Source: Thiodiazotropha sp037384425 (GTDB lineage Bacteria > Pseudomonadota > Gammaproteobacteria > Chromatiales > Chromatiaceae). Taken from it: a stretch of DNA of 64,000 nucleotides. Each line of letters begins with the position of its first letter. The first letter of the stretch is position 1. Location: NCBI GenBank assembly GCA_037384425.1, contig JARROA010000012.1:32281-96280 (forward strand), in the 5' to 3' direction. Below are positions 1-9,106 of this stretch, in pieces. A program made the translations under genes and the position numbers. The notes beneath the pieces were generated by a model. The model worked only from the letters and a program-made list of their open reading frames with translations, was not told the origin of the DNA and did no database searches.

Positions 1-992
1 CCGGCGATGGCCTCGTTGACGCCGGCGAAGCTGTCCTCGATGAAGTCGCGGCTGGAGGCGGTGGCGGCCTTCAGTTCGGCCACGTGCCGGAAGAAGCTCT
101 CTGCGTCCTGGCCCTGCTCCAGCGGGACATAGGTGCGTGTCAGGTAGTCGAGTCCCGGCGCCGCCTGGGGGTTGTCACGGAAGGCGATGAGGCCGAAGCT
201 GACGTCGCCGGTCAGCTGCTCCTTGGTGATGGTGTCGTAGATCTTGCGCACCGCTTCGCGGGTGCGGTCGATGTAGGGGTCCATGGAGAGGGTTGAGTCG
301 ATGACGAAGACCACCGCCGAGCGGAAGGGTTTGGCGGGTTTGACCGCGTCAGCCGGCTTTGCCGTCTTTTTCACTGTTGTCCTGGGCGGCAGCAGGGGCA
401 CGCTGGAGACCTGCAGCATGCGCGCCTGTTCGTTACCCAGATAGACGTCCTCGTGGTCGCGGATCGGCACCAGGTAGAAGTCCTTGAGGATGTCGATATG
501 GGTACGGGGCTGGATCGCGATGACCGGCGAGTCGGTGCTGAGCTTGCCTGACTCAGCGGCTTGGTAGAGGGTGCGATAGGCGGCCTGATCCGGATCGTCG
601 ATAAGATGCTTCAGACTCGATTTGTCGCGGAACAGCAGCACCCGGTCGGCGCCCAGCGGATCGCGGAAGGCGACCGTGAGACCCTGGTTCCAGGGGATGG
701 TGTCCTGTTCCGGCATCCAGCCGGCGATCTTGCCGTAGCGGTTGAGGCCGAGCTGTACCCAGTCGCTGCCGTCCCGGCTCTGACGGTCGTAGACGTAATA
801 GGCACTGAATGGGGTGGTAGCACTGCCCTGACCCTGTTGGACGGCATCGAAGATGCGTGCCCCGGGCTTGCTCAGCACTCGCTGATAGAGGGCCTGCTTG
901 CCTTCCATCAGCAGGGGTTGGGCCTGCGCCAGGGCCTGAGCGCAGAAGCTGAACAACATCAACGCGAAGAGAGCCGATTTGAGAGGTGGCAT
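1..992 (-). CDS. Secreted SH3-like/vWA domain protein (3' end outside window)
   Basis: The reading frame starts at the ATG at 990-992 and runs off the window edge, so the C-terminus is missing. The translation opens with a signal peptide (MPPLKSALFALMLFSFC...), followed by an SH3-like stretch (about residues 30-130, with W-V-Q-L-G and G-W-M-P motifs). A von Willebrand A domain starts near residue 225; its metal site reads VFVIDSTLSMD, with Asp232. The role is unknown: such proteins act as periplasmic adhesion or scaffold domains, and vWA modules also occur at the C-terminus of PpkA-like kinases, but no kinase domain is visible here. The stop of the upstream Sel1 gene is 21 bp away on the same strand, so the two are probably co-transcribed. 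Confidence 0.8.
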   Translation of the reverse strand, partial: MPPLKSALFALMLFSFCAQALAQAQPLLMEGKQALYQRVLSKPGARIFDAVQQGQGSATTPFSAYYVYDRQSRDGSDWVQLGLNRYGKIAGWMPEQDTIPWNQGLTVAFRDPLGADRVLLFRDKSSLKHLIDDPDQAAYRTLYQAAESGKLSTDSPVIAIQPRTHIDILKDFYLVPIRDHEDVYLGNEQARMLQVSSVPLLPPRTTVKKTAKPADAVKPAKPFRSAVVFVIDSTLSMDPYIDRTREAVRKIYDTITKEQLTGDVSFGLIAFRDNPQAAPGLDYLTRTYVPLEQGQDAESFFRHVAELKAATASSRDFIEDSFAGVNEAIA

Positions 993-1013
993 CGCTCGGA
1001 TCCTCGAAAAGGG

Positions 1014-1618
1014 TTATTGCCAGTTGAGCAGCAGACGGCGTGCCGACATGTCGCCCGACTCGGCCTGGGACTCGAGCCTGGCGCGCAGTGCCTGTAGTCG
1101 CTCGGCGGCCTCGGGGATGGATTGTCGGGCGGCGGTACTGTACCACTTGTAGGCCTGGGTGGCGTCGGCGGCGGTTACCAGCGTGCTGCCGGATTGGAAG
1201 TGGTTGGGGTCGTAGAGACTGGCCAGGGCGAAAGCGGCCTTGCCGTCGCCCTGGCGGGCGGCGTAGAACCAGAGCAGATAGGCATCGGTGGTATGCCCCT
1301 GTTGCTGATACTCCTGGGCCAGTCGGTCGATCTCCGACAGTTTTCGCTTGTCGCTGCCGTCGCGCTGGGCGGCGATGAGCTGCCTCGCGGCTTTGCCGTC
1401 GCTCAGAGTCTGATCTGCTGCCGGATGATCGGATCGATCTCCGACTGCGGCAGGGGCGGCAGTTCCACTTCCTCTTCCGGGGCAAACAGATAGTAGATGC
1501 CGACCAGGATGAGGATGGCGACCGTGATCTCCAGGGTCACCCGGAGCCGGCCGGAGCCTCTGCTGATCTCCTCCACGTCGGAGAAGTCATCGGGTAGATT
1601 GGGTTCCGAAGCGGTCAT
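1014..1618 (-). pseudogene. Single-TM Sel1-like repeat protein, split by a frameshift
   Basis: The first frame (ATG at 1618, stop at 1403) gives 71 residues: an acidic cytoplasmic N-terminus, one membrane segment (VAILILVGIYYLF, about residues 33-45) and a Pro-rich linker. The next frame (-1) is open through the junction to a TAA at 1014 and encodes about 130 residues of Sel1/TPR type (LLWFYAARQGDGKAAFALA, then AYKWYSTAARQSIPEAA). That second frame has no ATG, GTG or TTG from where it opens to its repeats, so it cannot be a separate gene with a normal start. I read this as one membrane-anchored Sel1 protein broken near 1403, by mutation or by assembly error. No slippery heptamer is visible. 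Confidence 0.6.
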
Positions 1619-1749
1619 GCTGCCTATTCTTGCGAAGGGTGTCAGATCCGCCATCATCGGCAGCTCGACTCGACTGCCCGACAGCGGCCTCACATTTCAC
1701 CAGATGCGGGGGGTAAAATCCACTTGATGGGAGAGAATTGAGTAGTGGA

Positions 1750-1836
<87 letters not shown>

Positions 1837-1851
1837 GTGGAAGGGGGGGAG

Positions 1852-1857
1852 AATATA
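1852..1857 (-). promoter_or_regulatory. Possible -10 box of the tRNA-Leu gene
   Basis: On the minus strand TATATT lies about 15 nt upstream of the mature tRNA 5' end, in a locally AT-rich stretch. The spacing suits a tRNA promoter. A clear -35 box at ideal distance was not found. Confidence 0.3.
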
Positions 1858-1953
1858 CTCTATTTTCCCACTTTGGAAGGGGTTCGATCGCCCTGAGTCC
1901 GACCGGTATCCACACGGCACACACTTCCCGATGTCGGGAGAGTCTCACTGCCG

Positions 1954-4200
1954 CTAGGCGGAGTAGTTGATCTGCTGGCTGTCGTCAGTCCCCATATCGA
2001 TGGTGCTGTTCGGTTTGCCGAAATAGAATCCCTGTCCGTAGCGAAATCCGAGGCTGGCCAGCTGTTTGGCCGAGGCAGCGCTTTCGATGCCCTCCGCCAC
2101 CAGCAGATGGCCGCAATCGAGGATCATCTGGGCCAGATGGGTCAATATCGGATTGCTTTGGGTGTCGACGAGTCGGGTCAGGTTGATATCGAACTTGACC
2201 ACGTCCACCGGCATGGTGCCCAGGTAGCGCAGCGAGGAGTACCCGCTACCGAAGTCGTCCAGGGCGATGCGGAAGCCCATCGATTGCAGGCGGCTCAGGT
2301 GGCTGCGGGCCGTCTGCATCTGGGTGATGAGGGCGGTTTCGGTGATCTCCAGCAGGATCTTGTAGTCATGCATGTAGGCGCACATCTCCTCGAGCCAATC
2401 GAAGAGATCGCTCTCGACCAGGGTTGGTGCCGAGATGTTGATGGAGATACCGCTGCCGCTGGGGATCATCCCCTTGCGCAGGTCGTGCAGAGTGCGCCGG
2501 AACACCGCCCGGTCGAGGTCGACCTCCAAGCCTCTGGCCTCGATCAGCGGAAAGATATGCGAGGGCATGATCAGCTGTCCCTCGTGAACGATACGGGCCA
2601 GGGCCTCGAAATATTGCGGCTGGCCGGTGCGCAGGTCGACGATGGGTTGGTAGTGCATCATTAGCCCGGTGCCCTGGGAGACGGCGGCGAAGACCGCGCT
2701 GTTGGTGCGGTTGGAGAAGAGACCCTGGGTCGTTTCCGCCATCTGTTCCGAGAACAGGGCGATATTTGATTGCCCGGGGCGTTTGGCGTGGTAGATGGCC
2801 GTATTGGCCTGCCACTGCAGCGAGGCCAGGCTGGAGACATCGCTGGGACGCGTGTGCGCGATGCCCATGCTGATGCGCACCGGCTCCCGTATGCCGAGTT
2901 TGCCGAAGGGGTAGCGGCTGACCGCCATGTGTACCTGCTTGGCGATCTGCATCGCCTTGCGGGGATGGCAACCGATGAGGACGGCGGTGAACTCGTCCCC
3001 GCCGAGGCGGAACAGTTGGTCGCGACTCGGAAGATTGCTTTTGATCAGCTGGGAGACGGTGATGAGCAGTTCATCGCCCACCTCATGGCCATAGGTGTCG
3101 TTGACGGCGCGAAAGTGATCGACATCGAACAGGATCAGGCTGACGCGCCCGCGTCCGCTCTGAAAAACGTCGTTGATCTCATGCCAGAACTCATCGAAAG
3201 CACTGCGGCTTCTGGCGCCGGTCAGTGGATCGTGGTGGGTCAGGTTCTGCAGTTGCCGGTTCTTTTCCGTGAGCGTGGTACTGACGTCGCTCAACTGGTT
3301 GTGATAGTCGTTGAGCGACTGACGGATCTTGTCCAGCTCCCGGATCAGCAGTGGCTGCTGGAACTCCTCATGGACCGGTTCCCTGGGTTTGTTTTTCAGT
3401 GAATCGATCTGCTGTGCGATGCGCAGGATCGGCCGGCTCATGATGCGGGCGGACAGTGGGAAGATGATCAGGCTGAGAATGGCCGCCAGGCTGGCCAGTG
3501 TGGTCACGGTTTTGGTCATCACCTGGCGCAGTTTGTCGGCATACTCATCACTGTTGAGCTGGTAGTGGATCAGGGGCTTGAGCTCCTGCTCGCTGATTAT
3601 GTCATCGTGTTTGTTGTCGACACTCAGGGTTTCCGCATTGACCAGGTTGAACTGTCCGCTGGCGAGAAAGAGGGGAAAGATGCGACTGAGGGTGGCCACG
3701 TAGCCAAAGGTCCGGTCCCGCTCCACGTCTTTCACCGGTTCGATCATCACCAGCAAGGGTTCGAACTGACTCATCAGGATATATTCCCGGTCCTTTTCGA
3801 TATCGATCTCCTGCGGTAGCAGCGCAGTGTCGACCAGATTCAGCATCCGGCCTTTTGCATCGTAGAGAGCGACGTCGATGACATGGGACGAGATCAGATC
3901 ATTGGTCTTTGCCCGATGACGATACCAATAGCTGTAAAAGGTCGGATTATGCAGCTGTTGACGCACCTCCTCCCATTCGGCCAGGAGCCGGGTCTGATTT
4001 CGGATCTTCTCAATACTCAGGCCGAGGCCGCGCTCGATCTCCGCTTCGGCCCGGGCCCGGCTGGTCTGTTGGAAGGTGCTATCGAGCTGGTCGATCTGCT
4101 GGAAGGTGATGCGGCCGAAAACGAACAGGAGAATCAGAAACAGGACGACAAAGAACGCAGTAAAGAGGGTGATGGATATCGGCCTGAAAAGGGTTTTCAT
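1954..4200 (-). CDS. Membrane sensor diguanylate cyclase/phosphodiesterase (GGDEF-EAL)
   Basis: This 748-residue protein controls c-di-GMP. It has an N-terminal membrane segment (about 10-32), a periplasmic sensor region with a CHASE4-like look, and a second membrane segment near 230-250 (LASLAAILSLIIFPLSA). A GGDEF domain carries an intact RLGGDEF near residue 400, and an EAL domain starts near 530. The EAL catalytic signatures are present: EAL, LEITET, LDDFGSGYSS, VKFD, AEGIE and GQGF. Both activities are therefore possible. It is a single gene read towards the tRNA and about 20 bp downstream of the hydrolase gene on the same strand. The signal sensed is unknown. Confidence 0.9.
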   Translation of the reverse strand: MKTLFRPISITLFTAFFVVLFLILLFVFGRITFQQIDQLDSTFQQTSRARAEAEIERGLGLSIEKIRNQTRLLAEWEEVRQQLHNPTFYSYWYRHRAKTNDLISSHVIDVALYDAKGRMLNLVDTALLPQEIDIEKDREYILMSQFEPLLVMIEPVKDVERDRTFGYVATLSRIFPLFLASGQFNLVNAETLSVDNKHDDIISEQELKPLIHYQLNSDEYADKLRQVMTKTVTTLASLAAILSLIIFPLSARIMSRPILRIAQQIDSLKNKPREPVHEEFQQPLLIRELDKIRQSLNDYHNQLSDVSTTLTEKNRQLQNLTHHDPLTGARSRSAFDEFWHEINDVFQSGRGRVSLILFDVDHFRAVNDTYGHEVGDELLITVSQLIKSNLPSRDQLFRLGGDEFTAVLIGCHPRKAMQIAKQVHMAVSRYPFGKLGIREPVRISMGIAHTRPSDVSSLASLQWQANTAIYHAKRPGQSNIALFSEQMAETTQGLFSNRTNSAVFAAVSQGTGLMMHYQPIVDLRTGQPQYFEALARIVHEGQLIMPSHIFPLIEARGLEVDLDRAVFRRTLHDLRKGMIPSGSGISINISAPTLVESDLFDWLEEMCAYMHDYKILLEITETALITQMQTARSHLSRLQSMGFRIALDDFGSGYSSLRYLGTMPVDVVKFDINLTRLVDTQSNPILTHLAQMILDCGHLLVAEGIESAASAKQLASLGFRYGQGFYFGKPNSTIDMGTDDSQQINYSA

Positions 4201-4220
4201 TTTGTTCGTTCTTCAATGAA

Positions 4221-5087
4221 CTAACGTTCTAATAGTTTTTGAATACTATCCACGAGGTCGAATTCATACTCGTGGTCGAAAAAGTGATTGGCGCCGGGTA
4301 TCTCTACCACCTCCACACCCACCTGCCTTAATGAAGGCAGCCAATCATCCCCCAAACGGCGATCTTCACCGCCTAAGACAATTGTCGGCTCGACGGCCAG
4401 ATTATTTAGTACTTCAAGCGTTTTATTACCATCCCAAGTGACATAGGAGAGGTAGTTTTCCGGAGTGGTGGTGTAGCTGTCGCAATAGGCCAGATAATAG
4501 TGTGTGAGTGAGTTGTCGCCATGGGCAAGTTGCTGCTGCGCGCGCTGGCGCTCCGCTTCGTTCTCCTTGGCGATAGGGCCTTGGACGAAGGCGATCAGAC
4601 TGATGAGGATCGCCTGCTCGATGGGAGGATCGGGCTCCTCGTCCAGGTAAGCCAGCAATTCGAGACTGCCTACACTGTGCCCGATGAGGGTGGGTCTCTT
4701 GCCGGTTCGACGCTGCAACCAGTTGATCCAGAAGCCGATCTCCTCTGTGTCCTGATCCATTGAGTGGGAATGGATCGCCTCGCAGGCGAGGCTCTGACGG
4801 CGGTTGTCGATACCCAGTGTCAGGGAGGGCAGGAGCACGGTGTATCCCATGTCGTGGAGGGCTTCGCCCAAGCGGCGAACAGTGAAGAAATCCCTTGTCT
4901 GCAGGAAGCCGTGCAAGATGAGAATCGCTTTTTTCTGCGCTTCTCCAGGTAACAGTTGGGCGGTGGCAATGAACCCGGAGGATTGCTGTTCGGCAATGAG
5001 ATCGCTCAGGACTGGCGTTGTCGTCAGCAGCAAACAGCAGGTCAGGAGTATCCCGAGCAATGAACGCGTAGGGATGAAAATGCTCAT
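4221..5087 (-). CDS. Exported alpha/beta hydrolase
   Basis: I chose the ATG at 5087 because a strong ribosome site (AAGGAGG) lies just upstream and the protein then begins with a good signal peptide (MSIFIPTRSLLGILLTCCLLL). The 288-residue product has the alpha/beta-hydrolase pattern: an oxyanion-region HGF after a hydrophobic strand (AILILHGFLQ), nucleophile elbow GHSVG, a late Asp (GGEDRRLGDD) and a late His (GANHFFDHE). It resembles periplasmic esterase-like proteins of the DUF3530 type. The substrate cannot be told. A longer upstream reading frame to 5255 exists but would bury the signal peptide. Confidence 0.75.
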   Translation of the reverse strand: MSIFIPTRSLLGILLTCCLLLTTTPVLSDLIAEQQSSGFIATAQLLPGEAQKKAILILHGFLQTRDFFTVRRLGEALHDMGYTVLLPSLTLGIDNRRQSLACEAIHSHSMDQDTEEIGFWINWLQRRTGKRPTLIGHSVGSLELLAYLDEEPDPPIEQAILISLIAFVQGPIAKENEAERQRAQQQLAHGDNSLTHYYLAYCDSYTTTPENYLSYVTWDGNKTLEVLNNLAVEPTIVLGGEDRRLGDDWLPSLRQVGVEVVEIPGANHFFDHEYEFDLVDSIQKLLER

Positions 5088-5327
5088 GGATCCTCCTTGG
5101 AACTGCATAGGGACCTGTCGGTGACTCCTCTCGGGCTCGTCAAAATTCTGGGAGTAGCTCCTTTCCCTAGCAAATCCTTCTTCTACTAATAGTTGTAATA
5201 TTCCTACTCCCGTTCTACAAGAAAGATCAGTCACTTCGTGGTTGATTTGAACCATGAGTCACACTCTTCTCCCGCTCGGGTTGAGAGATTCACCCTCATC
5301 TCTACCGCGTGTTACCATCCGCGCCCT

Positions 5328-6362
5328 ATGCATCTGTCTGATTTTGACTATGAACTGCCGGAATCGCTCATCGCTCAATACCCCGAGTCCGAGCGGAGCC
5401 ATAGCCGTTTGCTGGCACTGCTCGATGGTGAGCTGGAGGCGAAGGATCTGGGATTCAGTGAGTTGCCTTCACTGTTGCGGGCTGGTGACCTGCTGGTGTT
5501 CAACAATACCCGGGTGATGCCCGCCCGGCTGTTCGGTCGCAAACAGACCGGGGGGCGGATCGAGTTGTTGATCGAGAAGGTGATTTCCGATCGGCAGTCG
5601 CTGGCCCATCTGCGTGCCAGCAAAAGTCCCAAGCCCGGCACGCTGCTGCTGGTCGGTGATTCCGCACGCAAGGTGGTGGTGGAGGGACGCCAGGGTGCCT
5701 TGTTCAAACTCCGCCTCGAGCAGGGCGATTTTCATCAATTGATGGCCGAGGAGGGGCATATGCCCCTGCCGCCCTATATCCAACGCGACGACAGCGCCTT
5801 CGATCAGGAACGCTACCAGACGGTCTATGCCGTGCGTCCGGGTGCGGTGGCGGCACCGACGGCGGGGCTCCACTTCGATCAAGGCATGCTCGATCAGCTG
5901 TCGGCTCAAGGCGTCGGGCAGGTACACCTGACCCTGCATGTGGGAGCCGGAACCTTTCAACCGGTGAGATGCGAAAACCTCGACGATCACGTCATGCACA
6001 GTGAGTGGGTGGAAGTCGATGAGGAGGTGTGCAGCAAGGTACGGGAAACCCGGGCGGCGGGGGGACGTGTCATCGCGGTTGGCACCACCAGCGTCAGGAG
6101 TCTCGAGGCGGCATCCGCCAGCGGTGAATTGAGGCCCTACCGGGGTGAGACCCGGCTTTTCATCCGGCCCGGATACCGTTTCCGCAGCGTGGATGCGTTG
6201 ATCACCAATTTCCATCTGCCCAAATCTACGCTCCTGATGTTGGTGGCGGCATTTGCCGGACACGAGCGGGTGATGCGGGCATACCGCCATGCTGTGGAGC
6301 GGCGTTACCGTTTCTTCAGCTATGGTGATGCGATGTTTCTGACCCCGTGCCCACAGGGTTAA
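5328..6362 (+). CDS. queA: S-adenosylmethionine:tRNA ribosyltransferase-isomerase QueA
   Basis: QueA transfers and isomerises the ribosyl group of SAM onto preQ1-modified tRNA to make epoxyqueuosine. The 344-residue product from the ATG at 5328 has normal family length and hallmark stretches: FDYELPESLIAQYP at the N-terminus, NNTRVMPARL, AAPTAGLHF, LHVGAGTFQPV and ITNFHLPKSTLLMLV. An in-frame extension upstream to 5238 has no family similarity. It precedes tgt, the previous step of queuosine synthesis, by 177 bp. Confidence 0.97.
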   Translation: MHLSDFDYELPESLIAQYPESERSHSRLLALLDGELEAKDLGFSELPSLLRAGDLLVFNNTRVMPARLFGRKQTGGRIELLIEKVISDRQSLAHLRASKSPKPGTLLLVGDSARKVVVEGRQGALFKLRLEQGDFHQLMAEEGHMPLPPYIQRDDSAFDQERYQTVYAVRPGAVAAPTAGLHFDQGMLDQLSAQGVGQVHLTLHVGAGTFQPVRCENLDDHVMHSEWVEVDEEVCSKVRETRAAGGRVIAVGTTSVRSLEAASASGELRPYRGETRLFIRPGYRFRSVDALITNFHLPKSTLLMLVAAFAGHERVMRAYRHAVERRYRFFSYGDAMFLTPCPQG

Positions 6363-6373
6363 GGAGGGCAAAA

Positions 6374-6398
6374 TGCTGATTCGGCTGGCGAATCAGCA
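6374..6398 (+). terminator. Perfect 10-bp hairpin after queA
   Basis: TGCTGATTCG at 6374-6383 and its exact complement at 6389-6398 enclose a 5-nt loop, 11 bp past the queA stop. No T-run follows, so it may be a weak terminator, an mRNA-stabilising hairpin or a Rho-associated end rather than a classic intrinsic terminator. Confidence 0.35.
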
Positions 6399-6539
6399 CA
6401 TTCACAGTTTCTAATGTATCAGGCCGCCTGTCAAGTTTTTTTAAGGGAAAACCCTTATAACTCGATCACATTTCTACGTGTAACAACGTATAACGAAGGG
6501 CAGATGCGGGCATGACGGTGATGATGTCGAGATAACGGG

Positions 6540-7640
6540 ATGAAATTTGAAGTTTTTCAAACGGATGGCGACGCAAGGCGTGGTCGCTTGAGTTTTCCAC
6601 GGGGGTCTGTGGAGACTCCCGCCTTCATGCCGGTCGGTACTTACGGCACCGTCAAGGCCATGACACCGGAGGAACTGGTCGACCTGGGGGCCGAGATCAT
6701 CCTCGGCAATACCTTCCATCTGATGCTGCGCCCCGGTACCCGGGTGATCCAGCGTCACGGGGATCTGCACGGATTCACCCATTGGGAAAAGCCGATTCTG
6801 ACCGACTCCGGCGGTTTTCAGGTATTCAGCCTGGGCGAGATGCGCAAGATCAGTGAGGCCGGCGTCACCTTCCGTTCCCCCATCGACGGCAGCCGGGTCT
6901 TCATGGGACCGGAGGAGTCGATGCAGGTGCAGCGGGAGCTGGGTTCCGACATCGTCATGATCTTCGATGAGTGCACCCCCTATCCGGCGACGGAACGCGA
7001 AGCCCGTGACTCCATGGAACTTTCCCTGCGCTGGGCGGCCCGTAGCAAAGAGGCCCACGGTGACAACCCCTCGGCCCTGTTCGGCATCGTGCAGGGTGGG
7101 ATGTTCGAAAGCCTCCGCGGCGCCTCGCTCGACGGGCTCAAGGCCATAGGTTTCGATGGCTATGCGGTGGGCGGTCTCTCGGTGGGCGAGCCGCCGGAGG
7201 ATCGCTGGCGGGTGCTCGACTATCTCAGTCATGAGCTGCCCCCCGACAAACCCCACTATCTGATGGGCGTGGGTACGCCCGAGGATATCGTCGAGTCGGT
7301 GCAGCGCGGCATCGACATGTTCGACTGCGTGATGCCGACCCGTAACGCCCGCAACGGCCATCTCTTCACCCATCATGGAGTGGTGAAGATCCGACACGCC
7401 GCTCATCAGTACGACGAGGGTCCCCTCGATCCTCTGTGCGACTGCTACACTTGCCGCAACTACAGTCGCGCCTATCTGCGCCATCTCGACAAGTGCAACG
7501 AGATCCTGGGCGCGCGGCTCAACACCATCCACAACCTTTACTATTATCAGAAGCTGATGCGGGATATCCGCAAGGCAATCGAGGAGAGCCGGCTGGCCGC
7601 GTTTGCGCAGGAGTTCTATGACCTGCGCGCCGGTGATTGA
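6540..7640 (+). CDS. tgt: tRNA-guanine transglycosylase
   Basis: Tgt swaps guanine-34 for preQ1 in tRNAs for Asp, Asn, His and Tyr. The 366-residue protein has the catalytic LTDSGGFQVFSL motif, the FDECTPYPA and GGLSVGE substrate-site motifs, FDCVMPTRNARNG with the nucleophile Asp, and the zinc site CDCYTC ... with a downstream His (YLRHLDKC). Family length is normal. In most gammaproteobacteria yajC follows directly; here yajC is 23.7 kb away. Confidence 0.97.
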   Translation: MKFEVFQTDGDARRGRLSFPRGSVETPAFMPVGTYGTVKAMTPEELVDLGAEIILGNTFHLMLRPGTRVIQRHGDLHGFTHWEKPILTDSGGFQVFSLGEMRKISEAGVTFRSPIDGSRVFMGPEESMQVQRELGSDIVMIFDECTPYPATEREARDSMELSLRWAARSKEAHGDNPSALFGIVQGGMFESLRGASLDGLKAIGFDGYAVGGLSVGEPPEDRWRVLDYLSHELPPDKPHYLMGVGTPEDIVESVQRGIDMFDCVMPTRNARNGHLFTHHGVVKIRHAAHQYDEGPLDPLCDCYTCRNYSRAYLRHLDKCNEILGARLNTIHNLYYYQKLMRDIRKAIEESRLAAFAQEFYDLRAGD

Positions 7641-7675
7641 ACTTATGACAGGGAATCTGTCACGGAGAAGGCATC

Positions 7676-7918
7676 ATGGATGTGATCCTATGGATATTGG
7701 TTTATATCGCAAGCATATTACTCTGGCTCTGGATACTCCGCTGGGGTGGTGCGGAATGGCTCGAGGGTTGGAAGGCCTGGGCAGCGATCGGCTGGTTTGC
7801 CGGACACTGGAAGGCAGAGCAGATCAGACTCTACGCTTGGCTGTTGCTGATTCTCGAAACAGTGGGTTTCGTCGTCGGTCTATTCGTGCCTGATCTGCGT
7901 TGCACGATAATGGTGTGA
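7676..7918 (+). CDS. Small two-TM membrane protein
   Basis: An 80-residue protein with a good ribosome site (GGAGAAGG) eight bases before the ATG. It has two hydrophobic segments (about 3-22 and 54-72) joined by a Trp-rich amphipathic loop (EWLEGWKAWAAIGWFAGHW). I do not recognise the family with certainty. It is 35 bp downstream of tgt and may be co-transcribed with it. A role cannot be assigned. Confidence 0.6.
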   Translation: MDVILWILVYIASILLWLWILRWGGAEWLEGWKAWAAIGWFAGHWKAEQIRLYAWLLLILETVGFVVGLFVPDLRCTIMV

Positions 7919-7953
7919 AAGTGGAATGGCGTTTACATAAAGCTATATCCGCT

Positions 7954-8064
7954 GTCATTCCGACGCAGGCCGGGATTCACCACGTAGCCGGGATGCAACG
8001 AAGTGAAATTCGGGGAATCGATGAGCCTGAAACCCTGGATTATGCGATGCTCCATCCAGGCTAC
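7954..8064 (+). repeat. REP-like palindromic repeats
   Basis: Two common types of bacterial intergenic repeat lie side by side. At 7954-7980 is a GTCATTCC...GGCCGGGATTC palindrome. At 7984-8064 is a longer element whose ends GTAGCCGGGATG and CATCCAGGCTAC are inverted repeats with one mismatch, enclosing CAACGAAGTGAAATTCGGGG. Elements of this shape are dispersed in many proteobacterial genomes. It sits between the convergent 80-aa gene and apbE. Confidence 0.6.
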
Positions 8065-8087
8065 ACAGTTATTGATTCCTGTGGGGG

Positions 8088-9086
8088 TTACTCGGGAAGA
8101 GATGGCGATGCTTGGTTCGCCATGCCATTGGATATGTGCATCTCACCTTGATTGTCGATAATCACCGCTTCCACATCGTCCAGCCGGTCGATCAGGGCGA
8201 GCCCTTGCTTCAGGCCCAGCACGAAAACACTTGTGGAGAGGGCGTCGGTGCGGGTGGCATTGGGGCCGAGAATGGTGACGCTGCGCAGCTCACCGGCCGA
8301 GCGGCCGGTCTTGGGACTGATGATGTGGTGGTAGCGTACGCCGTCCCTTTCGAAATAACGTTCGTAGTCCCCCGAGGTGGAGATGGCCGTCTCCGACAGG
8401 GGCAGCACGGCGGCCATGCCTTTCTTGTCCCGCGGCGCCTGGATACCGATGTGCCAGGGGCGGCCGCGATGGTCTCCCAGCAGGCGACTGTCGCCGCCGG
8501 CGCTGACCAGGGCGTTTTCGATACCCCGTGAACGCAGGATGGCAATGCCCCGGTCGACCGCGTATCCCTTGGCGATGCCACCCAGATCGATACGCACACC
8601 GGGCTGTTCGAAGGCAACGGTGGAGTCCTTTGCATCGAGTTTGATCAATCGATAGTTGATCAGCGGCAGGGCCTCGGCGATTGCCTCCTCGTCAGGTGCG
8701 ATTCCCTTGCGGTAGTCATACTGGTAGCCGACGGAGGCGAAGGTGATGTCGAAGGCCCCGCCGGTCAGCTCGGAGTACTCCAGCGAGGTCTGCAACAGAT
8801 GGAGGAACTCCTGCGAGATCACCACCGGGTGCTGCGCGGAGTCACGGTTCACGGTATAGAGTTCACTGCTCTCGATATAGGGACTCAGGGCTTGGTCGAG
8901 ACGCCGAAACTCGGCCAGCACCTCGTCGATTGCCTGTTCCGCCTCGGCCTGATCCTCATGCCAGACCTCCACCCCGATTCGGGTGCCCATGATGGCCGCC
9001 TGTCGGCTGACCCAGGCCGCAGATGACGGCGTTGAAAGCAACGCCGTCATCAACAGCCATGCCAGGGCGATGGATCTTGACCCCAT
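8088..9086 (-). CDS. apbE: FAD:protein FMN transferase (ApbE family)
   Basis: ApbE enzymes attach FMN from FAD to a Thr or Ser of exported or membrane flavoproteins, in the periplasm. The 332-residue protein begins with a signal peptide (ALAWLLMTALLSTPSSAAW) and has the family motifs MGTRI, LTGGAFDITFASV, RIDLGGIAKGYAVDR, ALVSAGGDSRLLG, HIISPKTGRSA and the metal-site TRTDALSTSVFVLG. It is the last gene of the ten-gene TPR/Tol-like operon, 20 bp after the AgmX-like gene. No classic flavoprotein target such as NqrC, RnfG or FMN_bind is encoded in the window, so its substrate is open; DUF4266 at 29.8 kb is one candidate. Confidence 0.93.
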   Translation of the reverse strand: MGSRSIALAWLLMTALLSTPSSAAWVSRQAAIMGTRIGVEVWHEDQAEAEQAIDEVLAEFRRLDQALSPYIESSELYTVNRDSAQHPVVISQEFLHLLQTSLEYSELTGGAFDITFASVGYQYDYRKGIAPDEEAIAEALPLINYRLIKLDAKDSTVAFEQPGVRIDLGGIAKGYAVDRGIAILRSRGIENALVSAGGDSRLLGDHRGRPWHIGIQAPRDKKGMAAVLPLSETAISTSGDYERYFERDGVRYHHIISPKTGRSAGELRSVTILGPNATRTDALSTSVFVLGLKQGLALIDRLDDVEAVIIDNQGEMHISNGMANQASPSLPE

Positions 9087-9106
9087 GGGTTTTACGAAAC
9101 CCTACC

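Noticed and set aside
1400..1410. Programmed -1 frameshift joining the Sel1 frames
   Set aside because: No slippery heptamer or downstream structure was found; mutation or sequencing error is simpler.
553..1485. Long 310-codon open frame on the minus strand
   Set aside because: It crosses two genes in another frame, is Arg/Pro/Ser-rich with no domain pattern, and the vWA and Sel1 frames show clear protein features.
1..1618. Type VI secretion PpkA/Sel1 pair
   Set aside because: vWA and Sel1 domains occur in such loci, but no kinase, Tss or Hcp/VgrG gene is visible and the left side is cut off.
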